The notes under the pieces were generated by a model. That model was not told the origin of the DNA. It saw only the letters and a list, made by a program, of their open reading frames with translations, and made no database searches. A DNA stretch of 64,000 nt from Mycolicibacterium insubricum (lineage in GTDB: Bacteria; Actinomycetota; Actinomycetes; Mycobacteriales; Mycobacteriaceae): positions 1,426,001 to 1,490,000 of the forward strand of contig NZ_AP022618.1 of assembly GCF_010731615.1 (NCBI RefSeq), given 5' to 3'. This document shows, piece by piece, positions 32,301 through 40,785 of this stretch. The translations under genes were made by a program, and so were the position numbers. Every line of letters starts with the position of its first letter. The stretch's first letter is position 1.

Positions 32301-32958
32301 GTCCCGGATAGGCCGGGGGAGGGTAGACCCCGCGCAGGATGAACGGCAGCCAGGAGATTGCGTATTCCACCTCGTCGGTGCCGTCGTAGTCGGGGACCGG
32401 CGACAGCGGGGTGTTCTCGGCGAGCACGGTGCCCGGCGGTAGGCCGGCATCGGGACCCACGTAGGGCGCCGGCGGTACCGCCGGCTGCCCGTACATTGCG
32501 ACGACGACCGTTCGATCGAGGCTGTTCACCGACCACACGCCGATCTCGGTGTTCGCGCAGTTCTGCATGATGGCCAGATCCGTGGGGTCGCCGTGCCAGC
32601 GGTTGAGCAGTTCGACGCCGCTGATCGCCAGCGCCGGGTGGATCGCCACGGTTTCGGCGGCGACCCCGCGGTAACCCGCGGCGTCGGCGCGGCTCTGCGG
32701 AGTCGAGCCGTCGGTGCCGATATCGCCGTCGAGTTCGCGGTTGTTCAGCACATCCTCGGCGTGCCATTGGGCGGCCAGCTGCAGCTGCGGGTTGATCTTC
32801 ACGTCGTTGACGCAGCCCGCCTGGTGTTGCACGGTGTACACGTTGGCGACCACGCCGTCGTTGAGGCGTTTGTTGTCGGCGTGCGCCGCAGGTGCCTCGA
32901 TGGTCAGTAGCAGGGCCGTGGCCGCGGTGGCCGACAGAAGTGCTGTGCGGTAGTGCAT
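32296..32958 (-). CDS. Secreted CAP-domain (SCP/PR-1-like) protein
   Basis: A 220-residue exported protein. The first 27 residues are a signal peptide ending APAAHADN. The mature part follows the CAP pattern: GVVANVYTVQHQAGCVNDVK, an NPQLQLAAQWHAEDVLNN helix near 56-73 with the histidine, and MQNCANTEIGVWSVNS in the late conserved strand. Cysteines at the first and late segments may pair. CAP proteins bind lipids or act on the cell wall in other organisms. The gene lies 17 bases after the DUF732 gene, so it is the last member of the mce operon. Confidence 0.8.
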   Translation of the reverse strand: MHYRTALLSATAATALLLTIEAPAAHADNKRLNDGVVANVYTVQHQAGCVNDVKINPQLQLAAQWHAEDVLNNRELDGDIGTDGSTPQSRADAAGYRGVAAETVAIHPALAISGVELLNRWHGDPTDLAIMQNCANTEIGVWSVNSLDRTVVVAMYGQPAVPPAPYVGPDAGLPPGTVLAENTPLSPVPDYDGTDEVEYAISWLPFILRGVYPPPAYPGQ

Positions 32959-32975
32959 CTCGGCGTCCCTCCGGA

Positions 32976-33359
32976 TCAGGAAGCAGGGGTCGGTGATCGG
33001 TATCCGGCGGCGGATTCACGCAGCCGCCAGATTTGGGCGGGACACAGTTCGTTGGTCGCCTGGGAGATCAGGTACAGCGCCTGGTATTCGTCGGTCGTGT
33101 CGAAATCGGTGCGTACTTCGGCCATCAACTGTGCGAACGGAACCGCGGCGGTCACCTTTTCGCAGATGCCGTTGCCGTAGGCCAGTGCGGTCTCGGCATC
33201 GGGGAATCCGTAGCCCGGGCGCATGTGCACATTGACCAGGTATGCCACCTCGTCGGCGCGAGCTGTTCCTGCGGAGCCGGTGGCCGCGGCCACCGCGGCG
33301 ACGCCCAGGATCGATGCCAGCAGACATCGGGCCGGTGCCGGGCTGCTCATTGCGCTCAC
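32976..33359 (-). CDS. Secreted DUF732-family protein
   Basis: A 127-residue exported protein. A signal peptide covers about residues 1-35 (LLASILGVAAVAAA, ending GTARADE). The mature domain has the DUF732 pattern with two cysteines (YGNGICEKV near 61-69 and TNELCPAQIW near 101-110) and an LISQATNELCP helix; DUF732 proteins are small mycobacterial secreted proteins of unknown role. GTG is the start and overlaps the stop of the preceding Mce-associated gene by four bases, so it is translationally coupled to the mce operon. That linkage suggests a part in the cell-envelope side of Mce transport. Confidence 0.85.
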   Translation of the reverse strand: MSAMSSPAPARCLLASILGVAAVAAATGSAGTARADEVAYLVNVHMRPGYGFPDAETALAYGNGICEKVTAAVPFAQLMAEVRTDFDTTDEYQALYLISQATNELCPAQIWRLRESAAGYRSPTPAS

Positions 33360-33979
33360 ACCGGCTTGAATTCGGAGATCAGCCAGCGTTGGCCCACCCT
33401 GTCCAGGGTCACCCGCACGCTGGAGCTGGTGTTCGCCGGCGCGTCATGGCCGACCGTCACGGTCTGGTCGACAAACAGCAGAACCACGGCGTGGTCGGGG
33501 CCGGCGGAAACCGATGACGCGGCCGGGACGGTGGCGTTGGCGGTCACCTTCTTCAGTCGGGCGCCCGGTATGACGACATCGTGGGCAAGTTTGGTGTATT
33601 CGTCGAGGAATGAGCCGGTCAGCCGGTCCTTGGCCGCGTCCAGGTCCTGCTCGACGGAATCCGGATGGTAGGTCAGCATGGCGACCGCCCCGTCGGCGGC
33701 TGCCCGTACCGCTGTGTCGTCGGGATCGGGCCCGGTCAGTGTGCCGGTTTGGTACTTCACGAATCCGGAACCGAGGGCCAGCAGCATCGCCGTCACGGGC
33801 ACGGCGAGGCGGGCGAAGGTCCGCAGACGGCCGGCCCGTGCACCGGCTTCGGCGTCCGGTTCGAGGTCCTCGATTTCGAGTTCGTCGATATCGACGCTGT
33901 CATCAATGATTTCGTTCGTCATGAGGGAGCCTTCGTCCATGATTTCGGTGTGTCGTTCGTCGGTCATGGCCCGGCTCAC
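33356..33979 (-). CDS. Mce-associated membrane protein
   Basis: A 207-residue protein: an acidic, disordered N-terminus (about residues 15-50, rich in Asp and Glu), one membrane helix (ARLAVPVTAMLLALGSGFVK near 56-75) and an extracytoplasmic NTF2-like domain (AADGAVAMLTYHPDSVEQDL, then GQRWLISEFKPV at the end). This is the plan of Mas proteins that follow mceF. GTG at 33979 overlaps the previous stop; ATG at 33967 is an alternative. Such proteins stabilise or assist the Mce complex in M. tuberculosis. It is the second of two in tandem. Confidence 0.88.
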   Translation of the reverse strand: MSRAMTDERHTEIMDEGSLMTNEIIDDSVDIDELEIEDLEPDAEAGARAGRLRTFARLAVPVTAMLLALGSGFVKYQTGTLTGPDPDDTAVRAAADGAVAMLTYHPDSVEQDLDAAKDRLTGSFLDEYTKLAHDVVIPGARLKKVTANATVPAASSVSAGPDHAVVLLFVDQTVTVGHDAPANTSSSVRVTLDRVGQRWLISEFKPV

Positions 33980-34572
33980 GCAACGAACTCGACGTTGGAG
34001 ACCCGTACTTGATCGTCGACCTGGGTGACGTACACCCGCAGTCGCCAGTACCGAGGCTGGGGATCAGGGGTTCCGGCGTTCGAGGTCAGCACCGAGACCG
34101 CCACCAGAGCCTGTGCAGCATCGTCGGACACCGCCTCCAGGCCGGCCTCGACGATCGTGCCGACCGTCACCGCCCGGGCCTTCTGGATCACGTCGATGAA
34201 TGGCCCGGAGCGTATTGAGAAATCGTCGTGGAACTGACCCGTGGCGCTGTCGAGAATCCGTTGGACGTCGTCTTGGGCATGCTGCCAGTCGATGGTGGTC
34301 AGATTCAGCGCTCCCTGCTTGGCCACCTGCAGCAGCGCGGCGCGGTGGGCCTGGGCCAGGCGCGCCTGATGGTCCTGGAATGCGAGCCAGCCCAGCAATG
34401 TAGCCAGCGCCACCGTCATGACAACGCTGATTGCCGCTGCGGACCGCCATCTGGGCCGCGCCGGCGCATCGGTGGTGTCGTCTGCGGCGTCTTCCTCGGT
34501 GTCCTCGTCGGGTGCGTCGGCGAGGCAGGGTTCGTCGCCGACCGTCTCATCGATATCGAGCGAAAGGGTCAT
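33976..34572 (-). CDS. Mce-associated membrane protein
   Basis: A 198-residue protein with an acidic N-terminus (about residues 8-40), a single membrane helix (AAAISVVMTVALATLLGWLAF near 45-65) and a periplasmic-side domain (DDVQRILDSATGQFHDDF near 100-117, YWRLRVYVTQVDDQVRV near the end). It matches the first Mce-associated protein that usually follows mceF. The ATG lies 26 bases after the mceF stop. It probably forms part of, or helps fold, the Mce transporter. No enzymatic residues are evident. Confidence 0.88.
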   Translation of the reverse strand: MTLSLDIDETVGDEPCLADAPDEDTEEDAADDTTDAPARPRWRSAAAISVVMTVALATLLGWLAFQDHQARLAQAHRAALLQVAKQGALNLTTIDWQHAQDDVQRILDSATGQFHDDFSIRSGPFIDVIQKARAVTVGTIVEAGLEAVSDDAAQALVAVSVLTSNAGTPDPQPRYWRLRVYVTQVDDQVRVSNVEFVA

Positions 34573-34598
34573 CTGCGCTGCTCCTTGTCGTGAATTCG

Positions 34599-36047
34599 TT
34601 ACTGCCCCGGCGGCGCCAGCATCGACTGCCAGGTCTGGTCTCCGGCGTGTCGACCGAGATCGGTCTGGGTGTAGCTGCGACCGTCCGGTCCGGTGTACGA
34701 GCCGGTCGCCGGGTTGTACTCGGCGATGGCGATCGGGGGCCGCACGTCGACCGCTCGCGGCGCCGGTGCCGTCCCGGGAGGGAACTGGGGAATGTCCTGG
34801 TTGGTCCAGGTGGCGTTCGGATCGCCTTTCCAGTTGTCGCCGTCGTTGAGCGGCACGTACTCCTCGTTACTTTCGCAGAGCTTCACCGTCGGGGCGCGCT
34901 TCCCGGGACGAGTCGCGCACGGGGCGTTCTTCGCGCCCCGGACGTTGTACGCACCGTTCTGCGGTGTGCGGCAGTACAAGTCGCCCGCCGGCCGGTCCGG
35001 ATAGTCCTCCGAGACCGGGGTCCGCCGTTGGTCTGCAGGCAGGAACCCGGTGGTGCACGGGGGAGGCAGATTCAGGTTCAGGTTGAAGCTCAGGTACTCA
35101 CCCCGGTAGTCCTGCTTGGTGTTCTTGTTGGCCACGAAGGTTCCGCCGGCCTCGGCGGTGACCTGGGGGAACAGCACCAGCAACTGCTCGATGTTGGGCT
35201 GGTAGGTCAGTGCCACCTGGCCGATGCTGACCATGTTGGTCAGCAGGATCGGCAGCGTCGGCCGGAGTTCGGCGATCAGCTTGGTGCCCTCGGCCAGCCC
35301 CGTTCCGCCGTCGACCAGCAGTCCGGTGAGGTCGGCGTCGCGGTTCTTCAATCCGGTGGTGAGGCCCGCCAGGTTGGATGTCCAGGTGTTGATCGCACCG
35401 GCGGTGTGGGACTGAGAATCCATGACGGGTCCGGACTTCTCGATCAGCGCGATCATCGGATCGAGGTTGTCGCGGGCGTCGATCGACAGCGCGATGGAGC
35501 CGTCGACCAATCGGTTCAGCTCAGGCCCGAGTCCGCCGACCGCGGTGCTCGACTCGTCGATGACGGTCTTGAGGTTTTCCTTGGGGATCGCCTGCAGCCC
35601 GGTCACCACCTGGCCGAGGATCGTGTTGATGTCCGTTGGCACGCTGGTGTCGGCGGCGGCGATCACGTCACCGTCCCGCAGTGGCGGTGCGTCACCGGTG
35701 CGGGGCAGCAACAGGACGTACTGTTCGCCGATCGCCGACTGGCTGTGCACCTCCGCCCTCAGATTCGAGGGAATATCGATCCCGGACGTCAGCGACAGGG
35801 TGGCGGCCACCCCGGTGTCGGTGAGTTCCACCGATTGCACCCGGCCCACCTCGACACCCCGGTAGGTGACGTTTCCGGTGGCGTAAAGTCCGGCGGCGGT
35901 GGGTAGTTCGAGTGTGACGGTGTAGCGCCCGATGCCGAACAGCCGCTCCGGCAAGCGCACGAACTTGAGCCCCATCACCGTCATCGCCAGCAGCGCCAGC
36001 ACCGTGAAGAGTGCGAGCTGGATCCGGATCGTCCTGGTCAGATGCAT
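34599..36047 (-). CDS. mceF: Mce-family protein MceF
   Basis: A 482-residue MCE-domain protein, one of six different subunits that build a needle-like lipid channel across the cell envelope. It has an N-terminal membrane helix (IQLALFTVLALLAMTVMGLKF near 9-29), an MCE/MlaD domain from about 35 (ELPTAAGLYATGNVTYRGVEVG), a long helical region, and a proline-rich, low-complexity C-terminus. The ATG directly abuts the mceE stop. It is the sixth mce gene of the operon, in the standard A-F order. Confidence 0.93.
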   Translation of the reverse strand: MHLTRTIRIQLALFTVLALLAMTVMGLKFVRLPERLFGIGRYTVTLELPTAAGLYATGNVTYRGVEVGRVQSVELTDTGVAATLSLTSGIDIPSNLRAEVHSQSAIGEQYVLLLPRTGDAPPLRDGDVIAAADTSVPTDINTILGQVVTGLQAIPKENLKTVIDESSTAVGGLGPELNRLVDGSIALSIDARDNLDPMIALIEKSGPVMDSQSHTAGAINTWTSNLAGLTTGLKNRDADLTGLLVDGGTGLAEGTKLIAELRPTLPILLTNMVSIGQVALTYQPNIEQLLVLFPQVTAEAGGTFVANKNTKQDYRGEYLSFNLNLNLPPPCTTGFLPADQRRTPVSEDYPDRPAGDLYCRTPQNGAYNVRGAKNAPCATRPGKRAPTVKLCESNEEYVPLNDGDNWKGDPNATWTNQDIPQFPPGTAPAPRAVDVRPPIAIAEYNPATGSYTGPDGRSYTQTDLGRHAGDQTWQSMLAPPGQ

Positions 36048-37211
36048 CTATGGCCCCTGGTCCATGAGGTACGGCGCGACCAACGGGTTCCCGGCGTTGC
36101 GCGGCCCGCCCGCGGTGCACGGACTGGGGAACTGGCCGATGGTCCGGCCCCACTGCAGTTCGAGTTCGGTGAGGTTGCATTCCCACCGGGTGCCGGTGAA
36201 CCAGGCCGCGTCGATACGACTCAGTGTGAGGTCGATGATGGCGGTCAGGTTGGCGAAGTCGCCGCGCTGCCATTTCTCGATCGTTTCGTTGGGGAACGGG
36301 AAGGTCGCCAGGCCGCTGAGCGCGCGGGTCATGCTGGGACCGGCGTTGGCCGCCGACTCCAGCACCGGTCCGGCGGCCCGCAGAATGCGGGCGATGTCGG
36401 CCCCGGAGTCGTTGATCGTCTCCGCGAGCAGGGCGGTGAAGTTGCCCGCCTTGTTGGCGGCGTCGACGATACTGTCACGCCGGGCGCTGAGCACCTCCAG
36501 GGAATCCGGAATGGTCGCCAGCGCACGATCGAGGACCGGCCGGCGGTCGGCGAGCTGACCGACGAGGCGGTTCAGGCTGTCCGATGCGGCGATGATGTCG
36601 CCGGACTGGAGATCCAGGTTCGTACTCAGGGTGTCCAGTTGGCCGATCAGGCTACGGAAGTCGGCGGTCCGGCCGTTCAACGCGGTGCCGAAAGCCTCGG
36701 TGATGTCCTGGATCTGTCCGATGCCACCGCCGTTCAGCACCGATGAGAGCGCAGCCAGGGTCTGCTCGGTGGTGGGGTAGGCGCCGCTGTGTTCCAGTGG
36801 GATCACCGAGCCGTCGTGCAGCCGCCCCTGCGGTCGTTCGTTCTTCGGTGCCGCCAGTTCGACGTGTTGTGAGCCGAGCAGGCTGGTCTGTCCGAGCCGG
36901 GCCGTCGCATTCTGGGGGAGGTCGACGTCGGCGTTGAGGTGCACGGTGACCAGTGCATGCCAGCCCTGGCGCCGAATCCGGGTGACATTGCCGACCGTCA
37001 CGTCGGCGACCCGCACCCGCGAATTCTGTTGCAGATTGTTCACGTCGGGCATCTCGATCTGTACCTCGAACGCGCCGGGGCCCTTGCCCTCGGTGCCGGG
37101 CAGCGGCAGCGAGTTCAGCCCTCGCCACTCTGCGCAGCCGGAAATCCCGAACAGTGCGGTACCCGCGACGATGGCCGTGGTGAACACGCGGAATCGGAAT
37201 CGGAATCTCAT
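36048..37211 (-). CDS. mceE: Mce-family lipoprotein MceE
   Basis: The 387-residue protein starts with a basic and hydrophobic signal (RFRFRFRVFTTAIVAGTALF) and a lipobox ending at cysteine 26 (GISGC), so it should be lipid-anchored. The MCE domain follows (FEVQIEMPDVNNLQQNSRV near 47-65, then VADVTVGNVTRIRR) and a long helical section. MceE is the lipoprotein subunit in all mce operons, which fits. ATG at 37211 overlaps the mceD stop by four bases; upstream frame is shadow. It sits between mceD and mceF. Confidence 0.93.
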   Translation of the reverse strand: MRFRFRFRVFTTAIVAGTALFGISGCAEWRGLNSLPLPGTEGKGPGAFEVQIEMPDVNNLQQNSRVRVADVTVGNVTRIRRQGWHALVTVHLNADVDLPQNATARLGQTSLLGSQHVELAAPKNERPQGRLHDGSVIPLEHSGAYPTTEQTLAALSSVLNGGGIGQIQDITEAFGTALNGRTADFRSLIGQLDTLSTNLDLQSGDIIAASDSLNRLVGQLADRRPVLDRALATIPDSLEVLSARRDSIVDAANKAGNFTALLAETINDSGADIARILRAAGPVLESAANAGPSMTRALSGLATFPFPNETIEKWQRGDFANLTAIIDLTLSRIDAAWFTGTRWECNLTELELQWGRTIGQFPSPCTAGGPRNAGNPLVAPYLMDQGP

Positions 37212-38470
37212 CGGCCGGCTCCGTTCGGGATCATCATCCCCGACAGTCCGTCGTCGGGGTTCGTCGGAACAGCGGAACTTTCCGCGGGGACGGGTGGGAC
37301 GAAATCGGGTCGCATCCCCGGCTCGCTGTAGGTGACCTCGTTGGGCCGGGCCTGCGCTCCGACAACCGGATTGATGCCGATCGGCGGGAAGTTGTACTGG
37401 CGGTTCTTGACGATTGGGGCGAGATACTGCACGCACAGCTTCGATGCCTGTTCGGATCCCAGCCGGGAGGCCGCCTGGATGGCGCCGCACAGGAAGGTGA
37501 TCGGGTCGGCGAAGTTGTTGACCGCCAGTGCGCCGGTGAACGACCCGTTCGCCGGCTCGTAGATATTGCTGAAGTTCTGCAGGGCCGTCGGCGTGATGTG
37601 CAGCACCTGCTCGATGTCGGGACGACTTTCGTTCAGCGCCGCCATCACCGACGACAGTTTCTCCCCGGTGGTTCCCAGCGCCTCCCGATTGTCCGCGGCG
37701 AAGGTCCGAAGGTCGGCCATGGCGCTGTTGAGGTCGGTGACGGTGCGGCCCACCTTGTCCGGGTCGTCGGCCAACAGCGCCGAGACCGCCGCCAGGTTGC
37801 CATTCAGTTCCTCCAGCAGATCCGTGCTATCACTGAGGCCGGACACCAGGGTGGACAGGTTCTTGAAGGTGCCGAACAGATCCTTGCTGTGGTCGCCGAG
37901 GGCCGAAATTGTCTGGGACAGTTTGACGACCGTGTCGCGGATGGTCGCGCCCTGACCGCGCAGATTGTCCGCGGCCGTGTTGATGAACTGGCCCAGCGTG
38001 CTGACGCCACCGGGCGTGGTGGGTTTGAGCAGTTCGTTCACCCGCTGCAGCTGCTTGCGTACGTCGTCCCACTCGACCGGAACCGCCGTCCGTTCCTGTG
38101 GAATCTCTGCTCCGTCGGACAACTCCGGGCCACCGGTGTAGGCCGGGGTCAGTGCGATGGCCCGACCGGTCACCAATTGAGGGGACAAGATGATCGCGGC
38201 GGCATTGGCGGGAACGCGATACTTGCGGTCGAACCAGAAGGAGATCTTCACCCGTTCGGGTTCGGGCTCGATCTTTTCGATCTTGCCCACCGGCACCCCG
38301 AGGATCCGGACGTCATCACCGGCGAACACCCCGATGCTGGTGTCGAAGTAGGCGACCACCGCCACCCGGGAGCGCTCGCTCACTACCCGTGTCGCAGCTA
38401 CCAGCCCGCCGGCCAGCACCGCGACGAGAATCAGCGTGAGCACGGCCCGTGGCGGCCGCCGTCTCATCAT
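37208..38470 (-). CDS. mceD: Mce-family protein MceD
   Basis: A 420-residue MCE protein with a membrane helix at residues 10-28 (VLTLILVAVLAGGLVAATR), an MCE domain (YFDTSIGVFAGDDVRILGVP near 41-60, VGKIEKIEPEPERVKISF), a helical coil region and a proline-rich tail (PPVPAESSAVPTNPDDG). The ATG overlaps the mceC stop by four bases. It is the fourth mce subunit. Whether this system imports a sterol, fatty acid or other lipid cannot be read from the sequence. Confidence 0.93.
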   Translation of the reverse strand: MMRRRPPRAVLTLILVAVLAGGLVAATRVVSERSRVAVVAYFDTSIGVFAGDDVRILGVPVGKIEKIEPEPERVKISFWFDRKYRVPANAAAIILSPQLVTGRAIALTPAYTGGPELSDGAEIPQERTAVPVEWDDVRKQLQRVNELLKPTTPGGVSTLGQFINTAADNLRGQGATIRDTVVKLSQTISALGDHSKDLFGTFKNLSTLVSGLSDSTDLLEELNGNLAAVSALLADDPDKVGRTVTDLNSAMADLRTFAADNREALGTTGEKLSSVMAALNESRPDIEQVLHITPTALQNFSNIYEPANGSFTGALAVNNFADPITFLCGAIQAASRLGSEQASKLCVQYLAPIVKNRQYNFPPIGINPVVGAQARPNEVTYSEPGMRPDFVPPVPAESSAVPTNPDDGLSGMMIPNGAGR

Positions 38471-39732
38471 GGGGTCGCCTCCGAATCGGGTGCAGCCGGC
38501 TGCGCCGGGGGACCAGGCGGAGGACCGCCGGGCTCGGGTGCCGGGAGCGGCTCGCGGTAGGGGTACCGACCCGGGGACTGGGCCGGCAGATTCGGGTCGG
38601 CGTTGCCGGTGATCGCTTCGGGGAGATTGAGTTTGGGCTCGCCGCCCTGGCCGGTCCGCGGCATCGGCATCGGCAACGGCGGGGTGGCGCGCTGACCCAC
38701 CTGCGGATCGGTCAGTTGCGAAGGCAACAGGGTTGCCGGATCCAGACCCAGGTCGGAGAAGGCCGCCTCCACGAACGGCTGGACGAACTGTCCGGGCAAC
38801 AGGTTGACGACATAGGCCTTGAAGAAGGGACCCGAACCGACCGATTCTCCCAGGGAGAACGCGTAGGTGCCCAGCCCCTTGATGGCCTCCTGCACTCGCT
38901 GCTTGCGGTTGTCGATGATCGTGAGAACTCCGTTGAGCCGTTCCAGCGTCGGTTTCAGGGTCTGGCGGTTCTCGGCGACGAATCCCCGGAGTTGTTGCGC
39001 GGCGGCCGAAAGGCTGGTCCAGACTCGGCTCAGTGCGGCGCTCTGCGTGCGCAGTTCGGCGAGTAGCAGGTTGGAGTCGTGCAGCAGCCGAACCACCTGC
39101 CCGGTCCGGTCGGCCAGTACGGTGGTGGCGTTGTGGGCGTTCGTCAGTAGGGTGCGCAGGTTGGCGTCCCGGGCGTTCAACGTGTCGGCGAGCCGGGAGA
39201 CCCCGCGAAGCGCGGCCCGCACCGACTCCGGGGTGTCGGCAAAGGTCTGAGCGATCGTCGCCAATGAATCGGATAATCCTGCGGTGTCGAGACCGTCGAT
39301 GGTTTTCGCCAGATCGCCGACGGCATCGGGAAGCTGATAGGGCGACTGGGTCCGCTCTCGCGGAATCGGCCCGTCGAGAGCAGCCTCGCCACGGGGCAGG
39401 ACCTCCAGCACCTTGGTGCCGAGAGCACTTTTCGCCCGGATCCGGGCCTCGGACCGATCGCCGACGAAGACGTCGTCGTCGATCTGGAAGCTGACCCGAA
39501 CCTGATCGCCGTCCAGATCGATGGCGGAGACCTTTCCGGTCGGATAGCCCGATACCTCGACGCTCGCCCCGGTGAACAGACCCCCGGCCTCGGCGAAGTA
39601 GGCGGTATAGGACTTGCCGTCGCCCAGGAACGGCAGTTTCGTGTAGTTGAGGGCCGCCAGCGTGATGGCCAGCACCAGCGAGATCCCGACCATCCCCACG
39701 AACAACGGGTTGCGCTCTTGGAAGGCTTTCAT
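38467..39732 (-). CDS. mceC: Mce-family protein MceC
   Basis: The 421-residue protein has a membrane helix near residues 11-30 (FVGMVGISLVLAITLAAL), an MCE domain (AYFAEAGGLFTGASVEVSGY near 44-63, with PTGKVSAIDL), a coil region and a proline-rich end (PAPEPGGPPPGPPAQP). ATG at 39732 was chosen because it overlaps the mceB stop (ATGA) with AGGAAGG upstream; GTG at 39744 also is open but sits on the ribosome site. It is the third mce subunit. Confidence 0.93.
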   Translation of the reverse strand: MKAFQERNPLFVGMVGISLVLAITLAALNYTKLPFLGDGKSYTAYFAEAGGLFTGASVEVSGYPTGKVSAIDLDGDQVRVSFQIDDDVFVGDRSEARIRAKSALGTKVLEVLPRGEAALDGPIPRERTQSPYQLPDAVGDLAKTIDGLDTAGLSDSLATIAQTFADTPESVRAALRGVSRLADTLNARDANLRTLLTNAHNATTVLADRTGQVVRLLHDSNLLLAELRTQSAALSRVWTSLSAAAQQLRGFVAENRQTLKPTLERLNGVLTIIDNRKQRVQEAIKGLGTYAFSLGESVGSGPFFKAYVVNLLPGQFVQPFVEAAFSDLGLDPATLLPSQLTDPQVGQRATPPLPMPMPRTGQGGEPKLNLPEAITGNADPNLPAQSPGRYPYREPLPAPEPGGPPPGPPAQPAAPDSEATP

Positions 39733-40754
39733 TTCGGCGCGCACCTTCCTGTGTTCTGCCCCGCCACCTTGACGTACACGGGTTGACCGCCCTTGCCGTT
39801 GAGCTTCAGGACCGCATCGCAGAGATAGAAGCTGAAGAAGTCGCCGTAGATCGCCTGGCGGTTCAGTGCCCGGTACTTGTCCGGGAGCTTGTCAAGGAAG
39901 GTTTCCAGGTACTCGTGGTCGTTCAGCGCGAGTACCGAGGCGCGGTCGAGTTCGGTCGTCAGTTTCTGGACCGGCCGGCGGATTTCGGCGAACAGGTCGG
40001 CGAACGAGGAGGCTCCGGCGTCGACCGCGGCCACCGCCGTGGACAACTCACCGCGGTGTTCGGCGAGTCCGTGAACCAGCTCTGACAGTGAGGTGACCGC
40101 CTTGTCGAATCGGGCGGCCTGCCCGCCCACGGAGCCGAGGACGACATTGAGGTTGTCGATGACCTGGCCGATCAGCTGATCGCGATCGGCGAGAATGTTG
40201 GTGACCGCGGCGGTCTGGGTGAGGAAGGAGTTGATCGTCGGGCCTTGGCCCTGCAGCGCCTGCACCAGCTGGCCGGTCAACTCGTTGACCCTTTCGGGGT
40301 CCAGCGCCCGAAACAGCGGGCGGAAGCCGCCGATCAACGCGTCCAAATCCAAGGCCGGTTCGGTGTGGTCGAGGCCGATGGTGTCCCCGGGCTGCAGTAC
40401 CTTCAGCCCGCCCGTGCCTTCCTCCAGCGCCATGAATCGGTTGCCGATCAGATCGTCGTAGCGGATGACGGCCCGGGATCCATCGGTGAGGGTGATGGTG
40501 TCATCGGCACTGAACTCGACTCGGACCCGGGTGTCGCGTTGCACGGAGATTTTGGTGACCTTGCCGACCTCGACGCCGGCGATCCGGACGATGTCACCGT
40601 TGCGGAGACCCGAGACGTTGGCGAACTCGGCGAAATAGGTTTCGCCCTTGTTGAACCGGAAGTCGGCGAAAACGGTGACCAGCGCGAAGGTCCCGAGCAG
40701 GCACACGGCGAGGAAGGCGCCCAGTCGCCAGGCGGCGGGCTTCATCTTCTGCAC
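39729..40754 (-). CDS. mceB: Mce-family protein MceB
   Basis: A 341-residue subunit: membrane helix near residues 10-28 (RLGAFLAVCLLGTFALVTV), an MCE domain (YFAEFANVSGLRNGDIVRIA near 40-59, GVEVGKVTKISVQ), a coil region, and a C-terminal part with conserved cysteines (FSFYLCDAVLKLNG, NTGRCAPK). Start GTG at 40754 has AAGGGAG six bases upstream. It overlaps mceC and lies 31 bases after mceA. It is the second mce subunit. Confidence 0.93.
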   Translation of the reverse strand: MQKMKPAAWRLGAFLAVCLLGTFALVTVFADFRFNKGETYFAEFANVSGLRNGDIVRIAGVEVGKVTKISVQRDTRVRVEFSADDTITLTDGSRAVIRYDDLIGNRFMALEEGTGGLKVLQPGDTIGLDHTEPALDLDALIGGFRPLFRALDPERVNELTGQLVQALQGQGPTINSFLTQTAAVTNILADRDQLIGQVIDNLNVVLGSVGGQAARFDKAVTSLSELVHGLAEHRGELSTAVAAVDAGASSFADLFAEIRRPVQKLTTELDRASVLALNDHEYLETFLDKLPDKYRALNRQAIYGDFFSFYLCDAVLKLNGKGGQPVYVKVAGQNTGRCAPK

Positions 40755-40785
40755 GTCGTTCTCCCTTCTGGTCGGTGGGCGCGGG

